DNA of 47,009 bases from Draconibacterium sp. Its GTDB lineage: Bacteria; Bacteroidota; Bacteroidia; Bacteroidales; Prolixibacteraceae. Below, one piece after another: positions 41,324 to 47,009 of this stretch (positions are counted from its first letter, which is position 1; each line of letters opens with the position of its first letter). Made by a program: the position numbers and the translations under genes. The stretch lies in the NCBI GenBank assembly GCA_016705335.1, contig JADIYN010000057.1, positions 1 through 47,009 on the forward strand, read 5' to 3'. The notes under the pieces are model-generated. The model searched no databases and was not told where the DNA came from. It was given only the letters and a program-made list of their open reading frames with translations.

Positions 41324-41755
41324 ATAAGTATTTCAAAATAGAATTAATTTTTACGCTTTAAAACAGGTCACTTTCCTTTGTTAAACTTAAGCAAAATCCT
41401 CTGATAAAATTATTTTTGGATACGGCCAAACCATCATTAAGTATTTCAACTGCCCTTAAAACTGATAATGATGTTGCATGATTAAATCAAAATAAACAAA
41501 CCAGCAACATGGTTGATTAAGGGGAATTTAAAAGGAACATTAAAATCACTTTAACGATATGAAAATATAAAGTAGGTAAACTACATGATACTTTTTTTAC
41601 AGGGAGAAATATTATGTAGTTTTTGGTTGATATGTCTAACTCAAAGAATTTTAGATATGTAAAGTCAATTTCTGCTTCCCAAAAACCAGGAATCCATTAC
41701 TTTGCAGCAATGGAAACCCGATTTTCAAAAAATATGTTGAGGGGAAAATTATTTT
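41324..41755. other. Convergent intergenic region
   Basis: This AT-rich 432-base gap lies between the rightward PHP gene and the leftward propeller gene. A small inverted repeat, AACCA...TGGTT, occurs near 41500-41514. No strong terminator with a T tail and no gene was seen. Confidence 0.4.
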
Positions 41756-42836
41756 TTATTCACCGACAGTAAGTAACATAAATGGTGCGATGCCGGTTGG
41801 ATAATCTTTCAGAAATGTACCGTTGGCAGAATAGGTTTTTGCTTTGCCGTTTCCTGTAACACTTTCGGCTACAAAACAAAACACATTGTCGTTGTAAAAG
41901 GCAACACCGTTTAAACCTGCAATTCCATCAATAAAATTACCTGTATCAAAAGATTTTGAAGCAACATCAAAAGACGCTACATTGCCTGGATCGCCCCAGT
42001 TAGCGCCTTCCCTGACCACGTAAATTTTAGTAAAATCATTGTCGGCTGCCATAATATTTACATAAGAGGTACTCACTCCTGTCAAATCATAAGTGGCATC
42101 CAGTTTATTTGAAGTTGTGTTGATATAACCAATCCCCGTTTTATCCGAAAAATCGCTGTAAGTACTAACCAGCGAAACATACAGGTTTTCACTTTTATCC
42201 TTTACAAAATACGATGTAACTGCGGGAGTTTCAATGTATGAAATGGCATCGTTTGTTAAATCAACCACAGCCACACTGTCTTTGTAATTTAAGGCAGCAA
42301 ACAATTTGTTTTTGGCAATTGCCAAACCTTCGGGACCACCCGGAATGGCGATTTTCTTCTCAACAGCTTGTGTGGTAAGGTTTATTTTTGCAATGTATGA
42401 AGTTGTTTCATCAGACCAAATATCGCCACCCCAGCACGATACATACAAATAATTGCCGTTGCCTACACCAAAACGCGGTTTTACAATATCCTGCGTAATC
42501 GCATTTTCCGACTGCTCAAAAGTTTCGCCGTCAACCCAAAAAAGCTGGTCGGAACTGTTACCCAGAAAGTAAATTTTGTTGTTATAACTAAACGCATGCT
42601 GAACATTTGAAACCATGGCAACGCCATTTACATTTTCATAAAAGTCGGTGGTAACTTCATCCGGTTTCTTTGCTGAATGAGGTTACAGTGCTTTTCGCCC
42701 CAACATAATCGCCGTAATTTATAATGTAACTGACAGTGGGTTCGACGGGTTCAGGAATTACGTCATCATCATTACACGAAACAAAAACGGAGGCTGCAAA
42801 GGCAAAAAGCATTAAAAATTTAATCTTGTTTTTCAT
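41756..42836 (-). CDS. btuG: BtuG-like seven-bladed propeller lipoprotein for corrinoid capture (one frameshift)
   Basis: The protein is about 360 residues after joining. The lipoprotein signal is MKNKIKFLMLFAFAASVFVSC, followed by 'NDDDVIPEPVEP', a surface-export-like acidic stretch. The YncE/DUF5074-type propeller follows: 'FWVDGETFEQ', 'YLYVSCWGGDIW', 'YIAKINLTTQAVEKKIAIPGGPEGL', 'NKLFAALNYKDSVAVVDL'. A break near 42675 hides 'DEVTTDFYENVNGVAMVSN'. Known: in Bacteroides, BtuG is a surface propeller lipoprotein encoded beside BtuB that binds B12 with extreme affinity. Inferred: this gene is its counterpart, because it lies 20 bases after btuB under the cobalamin riboswitch. Confidence 0.75.
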
Positions 42837-42856
42837 TTTTTTGTTTTATAAAATGG

Positions 42857-44793
42857 TTATTTGAAATTGTATGTTAAACTCAATCTGTAATTTATTCCGG
42901 GCATTGCATATCCCCAATTGGCCTGATATTCCGCATTTAGCAGGTTATTTATCATCCCGGTTATCTTAAAATTGTTTGGGTTATTAAGTTTCAACCTGTA
43001 TCCGGCCGAAAAATTCAAAAGGAAATATGCATTCAGAATATTACTGACTTCTTCATCAATAAATTGGTCGCCAGTGTAATTTCCATCAATTGTAAAATCG
43101 AGATTTTTGTATGTTGAAGTGCTGAAGAAATTCCAACTGTGCTTTGGCACGTATTCCAACTGGCGGAAAAGCGCGTTTGTACTGCTCAACGATTCAATTC
43201 GTTGTGTTGAAGTGTAGCTATAATTTATGCCCGAAATGGTTTCTAAAATCCATAATTTGTAATTGATGTCGGTCATAATTTCAAATCCTTTACTTTCAAC
43301 ATTTTGAACGTTTTGTGCATACCAAAATGAACCACCGTTTTTCCAAAGTATCCAGTCGTTTATATTCATAAAAAAGGTGTTGACTTTTATGTTTCCCGAA
43401 AAATCCTCATCGCAGTAACTGAATTTTGCACCCAGCTCGTAGTTTGTTCCTTTTTCAGGTTTTAACCCGGGGTTTCCGCCGGGAATCCAAAACCTGTCGT
43501 TAAATGTGGGCACACGGTAACTTTTTGCCATGTTCCCGCTAAAATTCAATACATATTTTTCTTTTGAAAATGCGAGGAAATTCAATCCAACAGCAGGAGT
43601 AAAAGGCACTTTATAATCGGTAACAAAACCTTGCCGCAAATTTACCGACGCCGTGAGTTTATTGAAAAACCGGTGGTACCAGGAAGCGTAAAAATCAATC
43701 CTGTCTTCAAATTTCAGATTATTTGAATAGGTATAAACTTTCGGATAAATGCGGGTTGCTTTTGCGCCAATTTTGTAGCTGCCATTTTTCGAGTAATCGT
43801 GCTCTGCAAACGCTTCGCCAATAAAACTTTGGGTTTGAAGACTATCGGCTGAATTGCTGTTAAAAACCGAATTGTCAAAAACATAACCTCCACTCAGTTG
43901 ATATTGAAATGGTTTTGTTTGATTTTTATATTCAGCCCATAATCTCACATGCTTGTCGTTGTACTTTTCTTTAAAATCGGGCTGCGACAAATTGGTTTGC
44001 ATGTTTTGTTGGTTTAGCCGGTCATCTTTTTCCAACCAAGCACGAAAAACAAAGAAATCATTGTCAGCAAATTTGTAGTTGAATTCCTGCAACAGACCCA
44101 TGTTTTCGACATTCGCGTTGTGTTGCGTGTCTTCAATTTCAAAAACCTTGTTTTCAAAATCGCGGTAATTGGGGTTTGTAAAACTGAAATCGTTTGTTTT
44201 GCAATAGTAGTATGCCCGGGTTACCGACTCGAATTTACCATTTCCCACGAACAATTTTGTGCCGTAAAGTTGCTCTCCAAATGAGCCGTTGCTGCTCGCG
44301 TTTCTGCTTTAAACCCATTTGTCCAGTTATTTTTTAATCCGAGATGTATTGATCCTCCAATATTTCCCGAACCGTTTACCGAACTTGAGCTGCCAAACTG
44401 AACACCCACTTCATCAAACAAAAATATGGGAACTACGCTCATGTTTGATTGTCCGAGTGTAAGCGAATTTATGTCAATTCCGCCAAAGTTTACGCTTGTG
44501 TGACTGGGTGCAGTTCCCCGGATGCGAATGGTTGAAAGTCCTCCCGCATCGGTTTTTAATGAAATGGGTAATGTTCGCGAAAGCAGTTGTTCAAGATTGC
44601 CGTCCTGCCCCAGCTTGAACTGATAATCGGGTATCTTCTCGATTTTTGCGCCCGACTGGTATTTTTTCAGTTTCCCGTAACTAACAATTTCTTCGAGTTG
44701 AATTGTGTCGAGCAAAGAAAACTGTTTCTGCGCCACAGCCCATGAAACATACAAAAACATTAAAAATCCTAAAACAACAAACCTCCTCATCAA
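42857..44793 (-). CDS. btuB: BtuB-type TonB-dependent corrinoid receptor (one frameshift)
   Basis: The protein is about 645 residues. A signal peptide ends SWAVAQ (residue 22). The plug domain ('LEQLLSRTLPISLKTDAGGLSTIRIRGTAPSHTSVNFGGIDINS', 'GSGNIGGSIHLG') and the barrel ('AKSYRVPTFNDRFWIPGGNPGLKPEKGTNYELGAKF', 'NLLNAEYQANWGYAMPGINYRLSLTYNFK') are complete once a one-base shift near 44280 is corrected, giving SNGSFGEQLYGTKLFVGNGK. There is no carboxypeptidase-like N-terminal extension, unlike SusC. The vitamin B12 assignment rests on context: a cobalamin riboswitch 97 bases upstream, BtuC/BtuD genes next to it and a BtuG-like lipoprotein after it. It should import corrinoids across the outer membrane. 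Confidence 0.88.
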
Positions 44794-44889
44794 TTTTACT
44801 TTAAGGAGCTTTAGATAATTGGTGAAAAATATGAGTTATATTTCTCAAGCTTTTTATCCCGAAGCTTAAATTTATTTTAATGAATTTAT

Positions 44890-45080
44890 GGCAGGTCTTC
44901 TGACTTGTCCCGTTTGTTGATGCCTTCCCAATCTCCGTTTTACCGAAAAAGTGGCTTTTGTAGTTCAACAAAACAATTGAAAATGCAATTAGAACTTACA
45001 GCTGCGGGTACAGCTCACGATTTTCACGTGATTCCCTTTTTAATCCCGTTCACGAAAAATGAACTTTTGAACCTAAATTC
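44890..45080 (-). ncRNA. Cobalamin (B12) riboswitch
   Basis: On the minus strand the conserved elements appear in order. TTTAGGTTC is near 45070-45080. The core GGGAATCACGTGAAAATCGTGAGCTGTACCCGC-type block spans 44995-45036. The closing AGTCAGAAGACCTGCC spans 44905-44890. These are hallmarks of the cobalamin riboswitch. It lies about 97 bases before the btuB start and should switch off btuB and the BtuG-like gene when B12 is plentiful. Confidence 0.95.
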
Positions 45081-45085
45081 AGGGG

Positions 45086-45093
45086 CAAAGATA
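45086..45093 (-). promoter_or_regulatory. Bacteroidota -7 promoter element for the riboswitch transcript
   Basis: TATCTTTG on the minus strand matches TAnnTTTG exactly and ends six bases before the riboswitch 5' boundary, as expected for its start point. The -33 region (TTTCAAA) is a weak match. Confidence 0.7.
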
Positions 45094-45170
45094 GTGAGTT
45101 TTTTGGAAGGCAGTTTGAAATTGTTGATAGATTTTAGGAATTGTTGAAAAGGATGAAAGTCGGGAGTCGG

Positions 45171-45198
45171 ATTCCATCTTTAAGTTTTAAGATGGAAT
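45171..45198. repeat. Long hairpin between btuD and the riboswitch
   Basis: ATTCCATCTT and AAGATGGAAT form a perfect 10-bp stem with a short loop. No T tail follows on the minus strand, so it is not a standard terminator. It may protect or process the end of the btuCD transcript. Confidence 0.5.
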
Positions 45199-45284
45199 CT
45201 TAAACCAAATTCCATATCCCTGGCGGCTTGCAGCGTACGGTTCGGGTTTAGAGCAATTGGAATTCGCCGCACCCGAAAATAACT

Positions 45285-46085
45285 TCAAACCTTTTTCATC
45301 GTTTTCTCCGAAACCAAAAAAACTACAGGTTTACCCGAAACAGGATTTGTTCGCGTAATTACAACCGTATCATAAACAGCTTCAATGTCTTCGTAATTTA
45401 GCACTTCATGGGGTGTTCCTTTTTTGCGCATGGCGCCTTTTTGCATCATAATCAGCGAATCACAATATTCCCCAGCAAGGTTTAGGTCGTGGATAATCAT
45501 TAAAACTGTAAGTCCAAGATTTTCGCTCAGGCGGCGGATTAAATTCAGGATTTGTACCTGGTGCGTAATGTCAAGGTGCGAAGTGGGTTCATCGAGCAGC
45601 AGTAATTGCGGTTCCTGTGTCAGTGCGCGGGCAATTCCGGCAAGTTGCTGTTCGCCACCGCTAAGGGCATTCATATTCTTATCACGTAGTTCAGAAATCC
45701 CAGTTAATTGAATGTATTTTTCGGCAATGGCAAAATCATCCGTGGTTTCAAAAAACTGGAACTGTTTGCGGTAGGGCATTCGTCCCATTAAAACATACTC
45801 TTCAACTGTCATATTCCCAACTTCGATATTTTGGGTAACAACTGCAATAGTTTGGTCTTTTTCACGCAAACTCAATTTCTGAATATGTTGGCCGTTTAAC
45901 TTTGAGTTGCCCGACATGGTTGGGAGTTCACCTGAAATTCCTTTAAAAAGCGTGGCTTTACCTGAGCCATTCGGACCAATAATTCCCACAAACTGACCTT
46001 TTTCAATTTCAAAACTGATATTGTCCAAAACAAATCTGCCGGGATATCCGCAGGAGAATTCTTCTATTTTGAAAAACTGGTTCAT
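45285..46085 (-). CDS. btuD: BtuD-like ABC transporter ATPase
   Basis: This intact 266-residue FecE/BtuD-type ATPase drives corrinoid (possibly siderophore) import. The Walker A is GPNGSGKAT (residues 37-45). The Ser/Thr normally after the Lys is Ala44. The Q-loop region is 'VTQNIEVGNMTVEEYVLMGR'. The signature is LSGGEQQ (141-147), Walker B is LLLLDEP (161-167) and the H-loop is His199. The start ATG overlaps the btuC stop (ATGA), so the two are translationally coupled. Family knowledge: the residue after the Walker Lys binds Mg. Whether Ala is real or a sequence error cannot be told. Proximity to the riboswitch and btuB favours B12 as cargo. Confidence 0.88.
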   Translation of the reverse strand: MNQFFKIEEFSCGYPGRFVLDNISFEIEKGQFVGIIGPNGSGKATLFKGISGELPTMSGNSKLNGQHIQKLSLREKDQTIAVVTQNIEVGNMTVEEYVLMGRMPYRKQFQFFETTDDFAIAEKYIQLTGISELRDKNMNALSGGEQQLAGIARALTQEPQLLLLDEPTSHLDITHQVQILNLIRRLSENLGLTVLMIIHDLNLAGEYCDSLIMMQKGAMRKKGTPHEVLNYEDIEAVYDTVVITRTNPVSGKPVVFLVSEKTMKKV

Positions 46086-47009
46086 ACCGGGCGCCGCTCA
46101 ATCAGATTCAATTTAAAATTCGATTTTGAACGGCTTAAAACTCCATCATAAATACAAGTCCCGCTCAACAAACCCTTGTAATAACCCCAAAAATGGTCAA
46201 TTCGTTTGCGGAAACAATAATAGGGTCGGGCAACTGTATCGGAAAGAATCAGGAAAATTGCACCGCCCAAAAATGAACTGCCAATGATAATGCGGTAATC
46301 GTTCCCGATAATCAAGCGAATTAAATGGGGAATTACAAGGCCCACAAAACCAATAACACCCGCAACGGCAACGGCGACACCTGTTAACAGTGAAGCCACA
46401 AAAAACAGCAGTTTTACAGTAACATTTGTGTTGATTCCCAAATGTTTGGCTTTTACTTCGCCCAAACGAAGCGCGTTGAGCGGCTGTGCAAAAAAGTAAG
46501 TTAAAACCAATCCTGAAATTGCTGAATAGAATGCAACTTTAATGAGCATTATATTTGATTCGTCAAGCGAACCCATAACCCAGAAAATGATGCTTTGGAT
46601 GTTATCGGTTGAGGTAATCGACATTAAAAACATCATTCCCGACGAAGCCACGAAACTCACCATTACACCTACCAGCAGCATACTGTTGATGCTCAGCCCT
46701 TCTTTACGGACACTTAAAAATAGACAAAAACAGGGTGATAATTGCACCGGCAAAACCAAAAATGGGCAATACAACAAAACTGGCTGTGTAAAATCCAAAA
46801 ACAACGGCAATAGAAATTCCCAACGCTGCACCGCCTGAAATACCTAAAGTGTAAGGCTCAACCAGCGGATTGCGGTAGATGCCCTGCAAAATTGCGCCCG
46901 ACAAACTTAACGCACCACCAACCGAAATAGCTAAAATCAAACGTGGAATCCTTATTTTCGACAGTACAGTATATTCCAGACTATCTTTATTTGCAAGAAT
47001 TTCGGGAAG
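46082..47009 (-). CDS. btuC: BtuC/FecCD-like permease (N-terminus beyond window; frameshifts)
   Basis: The frame enters from the right edge with 'KIRIPRLILAISVGGALSLSGAILQGIYRNPLVEPYTLGISGGAALG', the conserved opening of FecCD-family permeases (R.PR, A.SGA..Q...RNPL..P..LG...GA). It continues through 'LLVGVMVSFVASSGMMFL', 'FWVMGSL', 'LGINT' and 'GVIGFVGLVIPHLIRLIIGNDYR'. A break near 46735 separates the first part. Another near 46210 garbles the usual 'RPIIVSANEL' and 'GVITGL' stretch, so the last 40 residues are unreliable. It forms the inner-membrane channel with BtuD. A periplasmic binding protein would be expected further right. Confidence 0.85.

Noticed and set aside
44905..45147. Short plus-strand open frame over the riboswitch
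   Set aside because: It coincides with the conserved cobalamin riboswitch on the other strand and has no coding features.
1..47009. CRISPR arrays, tRNA or rRNA genes
   Set aside because: No regularly spaced direct repeats, cloverleaf sequence with anticodon arm or rRNA landmark sequence was recognised in either strand.

Overview
The window looks like a chromosomal segment of a Bacteroidota bacterium. The evidence is two SusC/SusD outer-membrane nutrient-uptake pairs, a C-terminal T9SS sorting domain, Bacteroidota-type promoters (TAnnTTTG) and a cobalamin-riboswitch/BtuB/surface-propeller locus of the Bacteroides type. Placement in the Marinilabiliales/Prolixibacteraceae area is my guess from gene style only. 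No rRNA, tRNA, CRISPR array or complete insertion sequence was seen.

Layout. (1) 1-7.1 kb, minus strand, assorted genes: an edge-truncated TPR/HExxH protein, a beta-lactamase-fold serine hydrolase, a small DUF5362-like membrane protein, an Mrr-type restriction endonuclease, a T9SS-secreted protein and DinD. (2) 7.1-12.3 kb, plus strand: a secreted GH43-type glycosidase and a GT39/ArnT-like membrane glycosyltransferase, set in long intergenic stretches rich in hairpins and degenerate repeats. (3) 12.4-38.1 kb: two divergent polysaccharide-utilisation-type blocks. The minus block has a GH31 glycosidase, GDPD, a metallophosphoesterase, an unknown multi-pass membrane protein, SusC, SusD, a DUF3748 lipoprotein, an unrecognised propeller plus helical-domain lipoprotein and a GH106 alpha-L-rhamnosidase. 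The plus block has a PKD lipoprotein, SusC, SusD and a PqaA-like alpha/beta hydrolase. (4) 38.4-41.3 kb, plus strand: a ceramidase-like hydrolase and a PHP-domain protein. (5) 41.8-47 kb, minus strand: a corrinoid-uptake locus, btuC-btuD, then a promoter and cobalamin riboswitch driving btuB and a BtuG-like beta-propeller lipoprotein.

How the genes could work together. SusC/SusD pairs import oligomers, and the exported GH31, GH106, GDPD, metallophosphoesterase, ceramidase-like and PHP proteins suggest a substrate carrying both sugars and phosphodiester or lipid groups (inference). The B12 locus is a coherent TonB-dependent corrinoid importer with the surface capture protein encoded next to BtuB.

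A dominant technical feature is that about 15 genes are split by single-base shifts. Most can be repaired by adding one base to a homopolymer run, which restores a family-typical protein. I therefore annotate these as single genes with probable sequence errors rather than pseudogenes. The stretches 24.4-30.1 kb and 31.5-38.1 kb are free of such breaks.
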